From Acinetobacter guerrae (GTDB lineage: Bacteria > Pseudomonadota > Gammaproteobacteria > Pseudomonadales > Moraxellaceae): DNA of 64,000 nt. A program made the translations under genes and the position numbers. The notes under the pieces are model-generated. The model did not search any database, was not told where the DNA came from, and was given only the letters and a program-made list of their open reading frames with translations. The stretch spans positions 62,001-126,000 of the forward strand of contig NZ_LXGN01000005.1 in assembly GCF_009372255.1 (NCBI RefSeq), given 5' to 3'. Position 1 is the stretch's first letter, and the number at the start of each line of letters is the position of its first letter. Of this stretch, positions 50,923 through 61,328 are shown in pieces.

Positions 50923-53900
50923 GTGAAAATTTTATCCATCCGACTCAAAAATCTAGCATCATTGGCAGGCGAACATTTTATTGATTTTGAAAGTGATCCC
51001 TTAGCAAGTGCAGGACTGATTGCCATTGTTGGTAAAACAGGTGCAGGCAAATCCACGATTTTAGATGCAATGTGTTTGGCTTTGTTTAATAAAATTCCGC
51101 GACTCAAAGACAGTGATGGCAAGCTTTTAGATGTGGATGGTTCAGAACTTTTAACCAACTCCCCGCTTACGGTACTACGACGTGGGACAGCACATGGCTT
51201 TGCTGAATTGTGTTTTGTCGCACAGGATCAAAAGCATTATTTAGCACGTTGGGAGATTAAACGCGCCCGCGAAAATGCCAATGGCAAATTACAAAGTGTA
51301 CAACGCAGCTTAAAATGTCTCACCGATGGCGTCGTGATTGCAGACAAAACTAAAGCGGTTGAAGTGCATATCCAACAAATTACCCAACTCAGTTTTGAAC
51401 AATTCACTCGTGCGGTACTTTTGGCGCAATCTGAAGTGACGGCTTTCTTAAAGGCACGCGATAATGAACGTGGTGAGCTACTTGAATATCTGACCAACTC
51501 CAGTATTTTTGCCAAAATTGGTCAGCTCGCATTTGAAAAAACCAGAGAAATCACTCTGCAACGAAAGCAGCTAGAAGCCTCCATGGGTAATATTGAATTG
51601 CTTTCAGATGAAGAATTCAGTGAATTAAAGGTTAAGCTTGATTTATCACAACAACAGCATAAAAAACTTGATACAGAAAAAACCAAACTTGAGCAAGTAA
51701 ACCGTTGGTTTGAACGTCAACAAAAGCTTGAAAATGACATTCTGCTCAAGCAACAGCAATACAATGAACATGTCAAAATACATGATAGTTTAGATACAAA
51801 TCGTCAGCTTTTAAATCGACTGGATACTTTTTCTGAAATACGTCCATATGTGTTTCAACAACAGCAATTATTTAAAAACCAACAGCAGCTTGAGCCACAA
51901 ATTTCAAAGCAGCAACAACATTTTTCAAACTTGACTGTGCAATATGAACAAGAACAAAGCCGCTATCATCAGGCTGAAAATGCACTGCAACAGTTTCAAA
52001 GTTTTGAAAAGCAATACCAAACTGAACTGAATCTGGTACGTAAATATGTGTTGGAACGCGACTCGATTGCAGAAAAATATAAAGAAATCCAAAGTCGTTT
52101 AAAGCAACTTGAACATACGCAACAGCCTTTATTTAGTAAACAACAGCAATTTGAACAACAACAGCAACAGCTTAACGATCAGCTACACCAAACGGCGCTT
52201 CAATTGGATCAAAGCAAACACTTTGTATCGCTTGATCAAGGTTTGAAGGCACATATTCAGCAACTTAGTCAATTTATTCAGCATTATCAAAAAATTGAAC
52301 AGAGTATTGGCGATATTGCAGCGGCTCGGCAGCAATTACAGCTAGATGAAAAGACCGTTAAGGATTTAATTGAACGCTTTGGCGATGTTCAGCAGATTGA
52401 AGATAAACTTCAACAACAGGACTCGCGTAACGAACAAGAGCTAAAACGATTAAATCAACTTGAGAGTGTTCAACATAAATTAAACGTATTTAATGAACTA
52501 AAACAGGAACTAAATCAGCTTCAAGTTGAACTACAAACTGCCACTCAAACCCAAAAAAAACTTGAAACACAAACTGCAATTTCGCAACAAAGTTATCAAC
52601 ACGCGAAAACTGAACGTGAGCAACTTCAACAGATATTACAACAGCAGCGTTTATTACATGCGGAAAATATCGAACATTTGCGTGCAGCGTTAAAACAAGG
52701 CGAAGCTTGTATTGTCTGTGGAAGTACTGAGCATCCTTATCGTGATGATGAAAGTTTGGTCTCCAAAGCCTTATATGAGTTGCATGAGCAACAAGAACAA
52801 CAAGCAACCCAAAAAGAACAACAGCATTTCAATGAATGGCAACGCGCACAACAGCAACTCAACCAAATACAAGCAAGGATTAAGGAATTAAGTGCCAGTT
52901 TCGCCCGTAATCAGGAAAAAATTAACGAACAACAACACGTATTAGTACAAGCATTTCAACAACTCAATATCCAGTTGGATTTGACGCTTGCATCTAGTGA
53001 ATTAACCGCACAATTGCAATTACATTTAAAGCAAAATCTATTACTTAAACAGCAGATTGAACAAGAGATTCAACAATTAAAACAGACTCAAAAACAGCAA
53101 CAGACTTTGCAACAAAATATCCAGAATACACAATATCAACTCCAAACCGTTCAACAATTACAGCAACAAGTTCAGCATATTGTGCAATGTTTAACTGATC
53201 AGGAGCAGCAACAATGGTCGCAACATAGCCGAACAATCGCAGAAAACATGCTTCAGTGTTTGCAACTTCGCGTACGACAACTGGAAAGAAGCGAAGATGT
53301 GAAAAAACAATCGGATCAATTACAGCAACAGATCAAAGCGTTAATGGATGAGATTTCGTATCACCAAAAACAATTAGATGAGTTTAAGCAACAACTAGAA
53401 AATATCAGACAACAAGGTATTGAAAATAATGAAAATGCGACTCGCCTTGTTGAACAGATGACAGGCAAAACTGAGCTAAAAGCCAATGAATGGTTAGCAC
53501 AGCACGAACAGCAACGCCAAGATTTACAAAAAAATTATCAACAACTCAAACAGGGCTTTGAAGTCTCTCGACAAAACTATGAGCAGCAAAAAAATCAACT
53601 GGATCAACTTAAAGCGCAACATCTACACAATCAAAACTCGCTTAGCCAATGTCAGACTGCAATTGATCAGTGGTTAAACCAACATACTGACTTTGCCCCA
53701 CAACAGTTTGCAGAATTACTTGTGATTTCAACTCAACAAGAACAACAGTTGCGCGTAGAGTTACAACAAGCAGAACGAAAACTAAGTGAAACCAGTTCAG
53801 CCTTGAAAACCATACAGGAGCAACAGACTGAACATCTACAATCGCAACCTGACATAGATCATGAACAGCTTAAAACACAACTTCAAGAGACGTTGAACGA

Positions 53901-54519
53901 GCTACAACAATGTGCTGAACAACGTGATCAATATAAAGTCAAATTAGAGTTACATCAGCAGAATCTAGCCAAGCAGCAAAATTTTGCAGATCAGATTCAA
54001 CAAATTCAACAACAAGAACATCGCTGGAATAAAATTTCCAGTTTAATTGGCGATGCCAAAGGTAAAGAATTCCGCGATCTAGCGCAGCAATATAATCTGG
54101 ATATTTTACTTGAATACGCCAATCAACAATTGGCGATGCTGTCGCAGCGTTATACTTTAAAACGTTTGGAAAACTCACTCAGCCTTGCCATTATCGATCA
54201 TGACATGGACGGTGAAATCCGTTCCGTCGCTTCGCTCTCTGGCGGTGAATCATTCCTGACTGCGCTTGCAATTTCTTTGGCCATTGCCAATATGGCTTCT
54301 GGTTCAATGAAAATCGAATCTTTATTTATTGATGAAGGCTTTGGCACACTGGATGCATCTTCTTTGCATATGGTCATGAATGCGCTTGATCAATTACAAA
54401 GTCAGGGGCGTAAAGTGGTTTTAATCTCGCATATTCAAGAAATGCATGAGCGGATTCCTGTACAAATACAGGTACAACCGATAGGTTCAGGTTCAAGTCG
54501 AATTGAAGTGGTGGGATAA
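50923..54519 (+). CDS. sbcC: Exonuclease SbcCD subunit C (SMC-like ATPase)
   Basis: Walker A GKTGAGKSTILDAMCLALFN; CIVCGSTEHPY zinc-hook; SLSGGESFLTALAISLAIA signature; LFIDEGFGTLD Walker B; Gln-rich coiled coil. Confidence 0.95.
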   Translation: MKILSIRLKNLASLAGEHFIDFESDPLASAGLIAIVGKTGAGKSTILDAMCLALFNKIPRLKDSDGKLLDVDGSELLTNSPLTVLRRGTAHGFAELCFVAQDQKHYLARWEIKRARENANGKLQSVQRSLKCLTDGVVIADKTKAVEVHIQQITQLSFEQFTRAVLLAQSEVTAFLKARDNERGELLEYLTNSSIFAKIGQLAFEKTREITLQRKQLEASMGNIELLSDEEFSELKVKLDLSQQQHKKLDTEKTKLEQVNRWFERQQKLENDILLKQQQYNEHVKIHDSLDTNRQLLNRLDTFSEIRPYVFQQQQLFKNQQQLEPQISKQQQHFSNLTVQYEQEQSRYHQAENALQQFQSFEKQYQTELNLVRKYVLERDSIAEKYKEIQSRLKQLEHTQQPLFSKQQQFEQQQQQLNDQLHQTALQLDQSKHFVSLDQGLKAHIQQLSQFIQHYQKIEQSIGDIAAARQQLQLDEKTVKDLIERFGDVQQIEDKLQQQDSRNEQELKRLNQLESVQHKLNVFNELKQELNQLQVELQTATQTQKKLETQTAISQQSYQHAKTEREQLQQILQQQRLLHAENIEHLRAALKQGEACIVCGSTEHPYRDDESLVSKALYELHEQQEQQATQKEQQHFNEWQRAQQQLNQIQARIKELSASFARNQEKINEQQHVLVQAFQQLNIQLDLTLASSELTAQLQLHLKQNLLLKQQIEQEIQQLKQTQKQQQTLQQNIQNTQYQLQTVQQLQQQVQHIVQCLTDQEQQQWSQHSRTIAENMLQCLQLRVRQLERSEDVKKQSDQLQQQIKALMDEISYHQKQLDEFKQQLENIRQQGIENNENATRLVEQMTGKTELKANEWLAQHEQQRQDLQKNYQQLKQGFEVSRQNYEQQKNQLDQLKAQHLHNQNSLSQCQTAIDQWLNQHTDFAPQQFAELLVISTQQEQQLRVELQQAERKLSETSSALKTIQEQQTEHLQSQPDIDHEQLKTQLQETLNELQQCAEQRDQYKVKLELHQQNLAKQQNFADQIQQIQQQEHRWNKISSLIGDAKGKEFRDLAQQYNLDILLEYANQQLAMLSQRYTLKRLENSLSLAIIDHDMDGEIRSVASLSGGESFLTALAISLAIANMASGSMKIESLFIDEGFGTLDASSLHMVMNALDQLQSQGRKVVLISHIQEMHERIPVQIQVQPIGSGSSRIEVVG

Positions 54520-54698
54520 TCTTTCCATTGTGTAAGCATCTTCCAGACTTTACATATCCCATACTATTTGCCTGTGAATCATTCATTGTGAAAGAAAAAG
54601 AATTTGGTAACTTAAAACGGTTCTGATTAAAAACAAAATGATCAAGCCAAGAAAATATTTGTTTTTAGCAGGAGAAAAAATTTAATTTGAGCTAAAAA

Positions 54699-55484
54699 AT
54701 GCATACTTTATCAATAAATTGCCAACTTCATTATCGCGTCGTAGATGCAACCGAATTTATTTTTCAATTGCAAATCGCAGAGCATCCGTGGCAGAAGATC
54801 GTCGATGAGTCATTTCAGCTAAAGCCCGACCTGACCTTTGAACAATATCATCGTGATAATGGTTTAAATCGACTTATCCGTGTGTACGCGCCACAAGGTG
54901 ATTTAATTGTTCAATATAATGCAGAAGTTCAAACTTATATTCCTGAACGTGACACGACTTTAAAAGAATGTGAAATTAAAGATTTACCTTCTGATACATT
55001 ATTTTATCTTGCACCCAGCCGTTTTTGTGAGTCCGATTTAATCGGTATAATGGTGAACAATACTTTTGCTGATTTGCCAAAAGGATATACACGTGTACAA
55101 GCAATTTGTGATTGGATTTATAATAATATTCTATACCAATCAGGCTCATCAGACAGCACGACCACGGCACGTGATATTTTAGTTAATCGTGCTGGCGTTT
55201 GCCGTGATTTTGCTCATTTAGGCATTGCGATTTGCCGTGCGCTGAATATTCCTGCACGATTTGTATTTGGTTATATGCCTTTTTATGAAGCTCAGCCTGA
55301 TTTCCATGCAATTTTTGAAGTTTATCTTGAAAACCAGTGGGTGCTTTTTGATGCCACACGTATGGGACCAATTGATCAGTTTGTTCGCATAGGTACTGGA
55401 CTCGATGCCAAAGATGTTCCATTTGCAACGGTTTATGGGGAGATTGAACTCATTTCTATGAGTCCCGTGATTGAGCGTGTTTAA
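54699..55484 (+). CDS. Transglutaminase-like family protein
   Basis: TTARDILVNRAGVCRDFAHLGIAICRALNIPARFVFGYMP...DFHAIFEVYLENQWVLFDATRMGP (Cys-His-Asp triad context). Confidence 0.92.
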   Translation: MHTLSINCQLHYRVVDATEFIFQLQIAEHPWQKIVDESFQLKPDLTFEQYHRDNGLNRLIRVYAPQGDLIVQYNAEVQTYIPERDTTLKECEIKDLPSDTLFYLAPSRFCESDLIGIMVNNTFADLPKGYTRVQAICDWIYNNILYQSGSSDSTTTARDILVNRAGVCRDFAHLGIAICRALNIPARFVFGYMPFYEAQPDFHAIFEVYLENQWVLFDATRMGPIDQFVRIGTGLDAKDVPFATVYGEIELISMSPVIERV

Positions 55485-55564
55485 GCCATCAATGAGGCTT
55501 TTTGACCATAAAAAATGGTTTTTTATCAGAACTTTTCATCATTCCACCATTTAGAGAAAGCTCT

Positions 55565-56257
55565 ATGATTCAGGCCATTTTCTTTGATCTTGATCAAACT
55601 TTATTGGATCGTACTACTTCTCTCGATCATTTTTTAAATTGGCAAATTAATTTTTTTCAATTGATTCCCCAGTGAGAAAAGGCAAGATTTATTCAGATAT
55701 TTCTTGAGCTTGATCAAAATGGTGCCGTCTGGAAAGATACCGTTTATAAAAAGTTAATTGATGAGTTTAAGATCGAATCTATTGAATATCACGATTTACT
55801 CAAAAGTTATATTTCTGACTTTAATAAATTTTCGATTGGATTTCCTCATATTGAAAATACGATTAGAAACCTAAAACAACAAGGGTATCTTATTGGCTTA
55901 ATTTCAAATGGACGTACTCCATTTCAAGAGCATAATTTTTATGCTTTAGGTCTAAGCGAATATTTTTCAAATATTTTAGTATCGGAAGCGGTGGGTCTAC
56001 GTAAACCAGATCCTGAAATTTTTAATTTAGCTTGTAAACAATTAGAAGTATTTCCACAACAATGCGTTTTTATTGGTGATCATGAATTAGCAGACATTCA
56101 AGGCGCAAAAAAAGTAGGGATGAAAACCATCTATTTTCATCCAGACCCTCAGATTAATTCAAAAATTTCGGATGCTAATCTGCATGATTATCAAGATATA
56201 TTCATGGTTTTAAATCAGCTCAGCATCAACACCACACAGGAAAACACCAAACAATAA
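55565..56257 (+). pseudogene. HAD-superfamily hydrolase interrupted by an in-frame TGA at 55673-55675
   Basis: MIQAIFFDLDQTLLDRTTSLDHFLNWQINFFQLIPQ*EKARFIQIFLELDQNGAVWKDTVYKKL...LIGLISNGRTPFQEHNFYALGLSEYFSNILVSEAVGLRKPDPEIF...VFIGDHELADIQGAKKVGMKTIYF. The single stop lies in an otherwise intact frame. Confidence 0.85.
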
Positions 56258-57060
56258 ATCCCAAATAAATACCAGCGACCATGTTCCAGCCATGCAGAGA
56301 GCCATTTAAGCGCCACTAAACCTGTTAAAAAGCTAAAGACCATGCCAAACAAGCTTGGTAATAACAAACTTCCTAATGCCAAATGGGAAGCTCCCGCACT
56401 TGCATGTTGCGCATGAACCAAACGCAATAATTCTTTTGCGATTACAGCAGGAGTTAATACCACAGCCAAGGCAAAACTAAACTCTTCGGCTTTTTGACGA
56501 GAAATACCTAAAAATAACGCAGTGGAAATCGTTGCACCTGAGCGAGAGAAACCCCGAAACGGTAAGCATAAAGCTTGCACTGCCCCAATCACGATAGCAC
56601 TTGATAAACTGATATCACCTTGCTGTCCACGATCAAAACGTGAAGATAGAATAATTAAAACCCCTGCTGCGGCTAAAGCTGCTGCCATCAATTTGGAGTT
56701 ACTAAATAAATGTTCAATCTCAAAGTTACTGGCTCCACCAAAAAACACATGTTTAATCAGGGATTGTAATAATAATCCTAATCCCCCTGTGATTGCAGTC
56801 GCAATCAATACATACCAGACTCGTTGCTTAAAAGACTGCCAGTCAGAAAAATAAGTTTTTTTCCACGAATGCCAAAAATAAACGATTACGGCAAACATCG
56901 TACCTGTATGTAGCATCACCAAAAGAAAGGTCATATTTGGCGCAGAAGGGTCAAAACCCATCATTTTTTCTGCCAAAATCACATGCGCAGAACTGGAAAC
57001 AGGCAACAGTTCTGCTAACCCCTGAATTACTGCCAAAATAAATACATGGAAAAGGTTCAT
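56215..57060 (-). CDS. uppP: Undecaprenyl-diphosphate phosphatase
   Basis: AVIQGLAELLPVSSSAHVILAEKMMGF; PFRGFSRSGATISTALFLGISRQKAEEFSFALAV (BacA/UppP motifs). Confidence 0.95.
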   Translation of the reverse strand: MNLFHVFILAVIQGLAELLPVSSSAHVILAEKMMGFDPSAPNMTFLLVMLHTGTMFAVIVYFWHSWKKTYFSDWQSFKQRVWYVLIATAITGGLGLLLQSLIKHVFFGGASNFEIEHLFSNSKLMAAALAAAGVLIILSSRFDRGQQGDISLSSAIVIGAVQALCLPFRGFSRSGATISTALFLGISRQKAEEFSFALAVVLTPAVIAKELLRLVHAQHASAGASHLALGSLLLPSLFGMVFSFLTGLVALKWLSAWLEHGRWYLFGIYCLVFSCVVLMLS

Positions 57061-57209
57061 TTATATTCTCGTAAAAGCCCGTGATGCTTATATACTTACG
57101 AGCCATTAAAACTAGATTAAAAAGCTCAATCGAATTAAACAAACACAACGCTAATCATCCGAATAGATGAATTTATTGCTTAAAAGTGGTCTTACTTCAT
57201 TTTTAAATT

Positions 57210-57911
57210 TTATTTTGAATAATCCCGCGCTCCGAAAAGAGCCGTACCAATCCGTACAATTGTCGCGCCTGCTGCGATCGCAGCATTAAGATCACCTGAC
57301 ATTCCCATACTTAAAGTATCCCAGTCCTGTGGCCGTGCATGCTGAGGCTTTACCTGTTCAAATAATTCTTTGGCATTTATGAAAGCCTGAGAATGATCGG
57401 GAGCAGGAATCACCATAATTCCGCGTAGACGAATATGGGGCAATTGACTAATTTTTGCGACTAATTCAGCCACTTCGTTTGGTCGACAACCATCTTTAGA
57501 TTCTTGTGCATCGATGTTAACCTGAATGCATAAATTCAGTGGCGACTGCGTATCTAAACGCTGGCTGGATAAACGCTCAGCAATGATTAAACGATCGACA
57601 CCGTGTACCCAGTCAAACTTTTCTGCTAAAAGTTTGGTTTTATTACGTTGAATATGTCCGATAAAGTGCCATTCAATTTCAAGGTCTTTTAATTCTTCAA
57701 TTTTTTCCAATGCTTCCTGTAAATAATTTTCTCCGAAGCAACGCTGACCTAACTGATACATTTCACGTAAAGCCTGACTTGGATGAGTTTTCGACACTGC
57801 CAATAAATCTACGCTATCAGGGTCACGCTGAGCACTTTGACATGCATTTTTGATTTGATGAAGGACCTGATTTCGTGCTTGTTGAAATTGATTCATTGAC
57901 AGGGTTCTCAT
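57210..57911 (-). CDS. YggS family PLP homeostasis protein
   Basis: LLAVSKTHPSQALREMYQLGQRCFGENYLQEALEKIEEL...WHFIGHIQRNKTKLL...LSMGMSGDLNAAIAAGATIVRIGTALFGAR. Confidence 0.95.
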   Translation of the reverse strand: MRTLSMNQFQQARNQVLHQIKNACQSAQRDPDSVDLLAVSKTHPSQALREMYQLGQRCFGENYLQEALEKIEELKDLEIEWHFIGHIQRNKTKLLAEKFDWVHGVDRLIIAERLSSQRLDTQSPLNLCIQVNIDAQESKDGCRPNEVAELVAKISQLPHIRLRGIMVIPAPDHSQAFINAKELFEQVKPQHARPQDWDTLSMGMSGDLNAAIAAGATIVRIGTALFGARDYSK

Positions 57912-58019
57912 TTCAGTTATTTTTTTTGCTTAACCTTACTTTGAAGTGTTGGTAAGCGATTCGGAAACGCTTATTATTCTACAAAATAACGATACATACT
58001 CATTATATTAGGGGAAATC

Positions 58020-59057
58020 ATGGATATCACAGAATTACTCGCTTTTTCGGTTAAAAATGGTGCATCGGATTTGCATCTTTCAGCAGGCATGCCACCTATG
58101 ATTCGTGTCGATGGTGAAGTCCGTCGTATTAATCTGCCTGCACTGGAACACAAAGAAGTTCACCGTCTTGTTTACGATATTATGAATGACAAACAACGTC
58201 GTGACTTTGAAGAACAACTGGAAACGGACTTTTCTTTTGAAGTGCCCAATATTGCGCGTTTTCGTGTCAATGCTTTTAATCAAAATCGTGGTGCAGGTGC
58301 AGTGTTTCGTACCATTCCATCTAAAGTTCTTACTATGGATGATTTGGGTTTAGGGCAAATCTTTAAGGATATCTGTGAGTATCCACGTGGTATTGTTCTC
58401 GTAACGGGCCCAACAGGTTCGGGTAAGTCTACCACCCTTGCCGCGATGCTGGATTATATCAATGACAATCGCTATGACCATATTTTAACCGTAGAAGATC
58501 CAATTGAATTTGTACACCAATCCAAAAAATGTCTGATCAACCAGCGTGAAGTACATCGCGATACACATGGCTTTAATGAGGCGTTACGTTCAGCCTTACG
58601 TGAAGACCCTGATATTATCCTTGTGGGTGAGATGCGTGATCTTGAAACCATTCGTTTAGCTCTGACTGCCGCAGAAACAGGTCACCTTGTGTTTGGAACA
58701 CTGCATACCACATCTGCCGCAAAAACTATTGACCGTGTTATCGATGTATTCCCTGCCGAAGAAAAAGATATGGTTCGCGCCATGTTATCTGAATCTTTAC
58801 AAGCCGTTATTTCTCAAACCTTATTAAAGAAAAATGGCGGTGGTCGTGTTGCGGCACATGAAATCATGATCGGGATTCCTGCTATTCGTAACCTGATCCG
58901 TGAAAACAAAGTTGCACAAATGTATTCTGCTATTCAAACAGGTGCCAATTACGGCATGACCACACTAGATCAAAGCTTGAAAACGCTTGTGTCTAAAGGT
59001 ATGATTAGCCCACAGACAGCTCGTACTGTTGCCAAATCGCCAGAATCCTTCCTATAA
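58020..59057 (+). CDS. pilT: Type IV pilus retraction ATPase PilT
   Basis: MDITELLAFSVKNGASDLHLSAGMPPMIRVDGEVRRI; GPTGSGKSTTLAAMLDYIN; HQREVHRDTHGF-like region; AETGHLVFGTLHTTSAAKTIDRVID. Confidence 0.97.
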   Translation: MDITELLAFSVKNGASDLHLSAGMPPMIRVDGEVRRINLPALEHKEVHRLVYDIMNDKQRRDFEEQLETDFSFEVPNIARFRVNAFNQNRGAGAVFRTIPSKVLTMDDLGLGQIFKDICEYPRGIVLVTGPTGSGKSTTLAAMLDYINDNRYDHILTVEDPIEFVHQSKKCLINQREVHRDTHGFNEALRSALREDPDIILVGEMRDLETIRLALTAAETGHLVFGTLHTTSAAKTIDRVIDVFPAEEKDMVRAMLSESLQAVISQTLLKKNGGGRVAAHEIMIGIPAIRNLIRENKVAQMYSAIQTGANYGMTTLDQSLKTLVSKGMISPQTARTVAKSPESFL

Positions 59058-59084
59058 ACCATAAAAATAAAAGGATGATAAGAC

Positions 59085-60203
59085 ATGGATTTTAATGACC
59101 TACTCAATCTAATGATTGAACAACAAGCCTCAGACCTGTTCGTAACCGCAGGTGTTGAGCCGTCTATGAAAATTAATGGACAGATTGTTCCTGTTTCCAA
59201 GACTAAACTAAGCGGTGAAGTTGTTGGACAACTGATTCAGTCCATTATGAGCGATAAACAACGCAAAGAATTTAGTGAAACACGTGAATGTAACTTTGCC
59301 ATTATGAATCGTGATAAATCTTCACGTTTCCGTGTCAGCGCCTTTCAACAGCGCGACATGCCAGGTATGGTATTACGGCGTATCGAGACGACTATTCCAT
59401 CCATGGATGAACTACGTTTGCCTGTGATCCTTAAAGATCTTGCCATGACTAAACGGGGCATCATTATTTTTGTAGGTGCAACAGGAACTGGTAAATCGAC
59501 TTCTTTAGCCTCCATGATTGGATATCGCAATCAAAATTCCAAAGGTCATATCATTACGGTTGAAGATCCGATTGAATTTCTGCATGAACATGCAGGGTGT
59601 ATTGTCACTCAACGTGAAGTCGGTATAGATACAGATTCATTTGAGATTGCATTAAAAAATACGCTAAGACAAGCACCTGATGTTATTTTGATTGGTGAGA
59701 TTCGTTCTCGCGAGGTTATGGACTATGCCATTGCTTTTGCTGAAACTGGACATCTTGTGCTTGCAACACTGCATGCCAATAATGCCAACCAAGCACTAGA
59801 TCGTATTATTCATTTCTTTGAAAGTGATCGACACAATCAGTTATATATGGATCTATCACTAAATCTCAAAGCGATGGTGGCACAGCAACTCATCCCGACA
59901 CCTGACGGTAACTCACGTCGCGCTGCAATTGAAATTTTAATCAATACACCTTTACTTGCGGACTATATTCGTAAAGGTGAAATTCATGAAATTAAAGATT
60001 TGATGAAACGTTCACGTGAACTGGGAATGCAGACTTTTGATCAGGCTTTATTTGATCTTTATAAAGCAGGTGAGATTACCTATAAAGATGCTTTGAAACA
60101 TGCAGATTCGCCAAACGATCTTCGCCTCAGCATCAAACTTTCAGAAGAAGGTGCAGAGCAACTGATGAATGCCAGTCGTAACATCACTTTCGATGGCCAA
60201 TAA
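59085..60203 (+). CDS. pilU: PilT-dependent retraction ATPase PilU
   Basis: MDFNDLLNLMIEQQASDLFVTAGVEPSMKINGQIVPV; GATGTGKSTSLASMIGYRN; AETGHLVLATLHANNANQALDRII. Confidence 0.96.
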   Translation: MDFNDLLNLMIEQQASDLFVTAGVEPSMKINGQIVPVSKTKLSGEVVGQLIQSIMSDKQRKEFSETRECNFAIMNRDKSSRFRVSAFQQRDMPGMVLRRIETTIPSMDELRLPVILKDLAMTKRGIIIFVGATGTGKSTSLASMIGYRNQNSKGHIITVEDPIEFLHEHAGCIVTQREVGIDTDSFEIALKNTLRQAPDVILIGEIRSREVMDYAIAFAETGHLVLATLHANNANQALDRIIHFFESDRHNQLYMDLSLNLKAMVAQQLIPTPDGNSRRAAIEILINTPLLADYIRKGEIHEIKDLMKRSRELGMQTFDQALFDLYKAGEITYKDALKHADSPNDLRLSIKLSEEGAEQLMNASRNITFDGQ

Positions 60204-60284
60204 ATTATTCACTGCCCTTTCTTTAGTTTCACAAAATAAGTCTCCGATGTGTAAACTTATTTCAGGACAGGAAATGACTTAAAT

Positions 60285-60312
60285 AAAAAAGGAAGCCTGA
60301 GCTTCCTTTTTT
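60285..60312. terminator. Bidirectional terminator between pilU and fur
   Basis: AAAAAAGGAAGC-CTGA-GCTTCCTTTTTT. Confidence 0.88.
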
Positions 60313-60334
60313 AATTTGTTGCATTTATGTGATT

Positions 60335-60775
60335 TTATTGCTTTTTACGATACGCTTCCTGACATTCAGTCTCGCTACAATAACCATATAAATTCAGGGA
60401 ATGACCAGTTAAAGTAAAACCATGCTTTTCAGCAACAGTATGTTGCTCATGTTCAATAATTTCATTTGTAAATTCAACAACTTTACCGCAATTCAAGCAA
60501 ACCAGATGATCATGGTGATCTTCTTGCATAATCTCAAATACAGAATGATTGTTTTCAAAATGATGACGCTGGATAATGCCCGCAGCCTCAAATTGTGTTA
60601 ATACGCGGTAAACAGTAGCTAAACCTACATCTTCACCTTGCTCAAGCAAAGTCTTATAAATATCTTCTGCGCTCAAATGATGTTGTTTTGAATTTTCTAA
60701 TAATTCCAAAATCTTAATTCGTGGCAGGGTGACTTTAAGTCCAGCTTTACGTAAATCTTGATTGGAAATCGGCAT
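60335..60775 (-). CDS. fur: Ferric uptake regulator Fur
   Basis: MPISNQDLRKAGLKVTLPRIKILELLENS...DVGLATVYRVLTQFEAAGIIQRHHFENNHSVFEIMQEDHHDHLVCLNCGKVVEF. Confidence 0.97.
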   Translation of the reverse strand: MPISNQDLRKAGLKVTLPRIKILELLENSKQHHLSAEDIYKTLLEQGEDVGLATVYRVLTQFEAAGIIQRHHFENNHSVFEIMQEDHHDHLVCLNCGKVVEFTNEIIEHEQHTVAEKHGFTLTGHSLNLYGYCSETECQEAYRKKQ

Positions 60776-60886
60776 AAAAAAAGGTCTCTCAACAAATTTA
60801 AAGTTGGAATAGGCAATCGTAGTTAGATGCAGTATGATCTATCCCTAAGTCAAATGCATCATAATTTATCGGGATAGTGTAGCAAA

Positions 60887-61285
60887 ATGCAAAAACTTAT
60901 GTTGGCGTTATTCGTCACTTCACTGCTTGCTGGTTGTTCAACTTTAGGTGTCTACAAAGTTGACATCCCTCAAGGAACTCCATTAACCAAAGCCCAAGCA
61001 TCGAAAGTTCAAGTAGGTATGAATTTTCAACAAGTTCGCTTTTTGCTCGGTAGTCCAACCGTTACAGATCCATTAAATCCATTCCGTTGGGACTACATCT
61101 ACAACTATATTCCAGGCACGTATGCTAAAAAAGCAAAAATCCCTGCTGCACATGGGCAACATTTAAAAATTTACTTTGATGAATCAGGAACAGTCAAAAG
61201 TATTGAAGGTTTAGATACCATTCCTGATTCACAACCAGGCTTACCAGCATCTAAAGAAGCGATTTTGACAGCCCCACCACTATAA
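60887..61285 (+). CDS. bamE: Outer membrane assembly lipoprotein BamE (OmlA)
   Basis: Lipobox LLAGCSTLGVYKVDIPQG; VGMNFQQVRFLLGSPTVTDPLNPFRWDYIY; divergent from fur. Confidence 0.93.
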   Translation: MQKLMLALFVTSLLAGCSTLGVYKVDIPQGTPLTKAQASKVQVGMNFQQVRFLLGSPTVTDPLNPFRWDYIYNYIPGTYAKKAKIPAAHGQHLKIYFDESGTVKSIEGLDTIPDSQPGLPASKEAILTAPPL

Positions 61286-61305
61286 TGATTTTTCAATAAA
61301 AAGAT

Positions 61306-61323
61306 ACCCCTCGATTGAGGGGT
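61306..61323. terminator. Terminator hairpin between convergent bamE and rnfH-like gene
   Basis: ACCCCTC-GATT-GAGGGGT followed by TCTTTCT. Confidence 0.65.
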
Positions 61324-61328
61324 TCTTT

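Noticed and set aside
52490-54586. Antisense ORFs on the minus strand of sbcC (52490-52807, 53045-53236, 53939-54178, 54374-54586)
   Set aside because: Produced by the CAA/CAG-rich coding sequence (TTG/CTG antisense, few stops); no motifs or ribosome-binding context.
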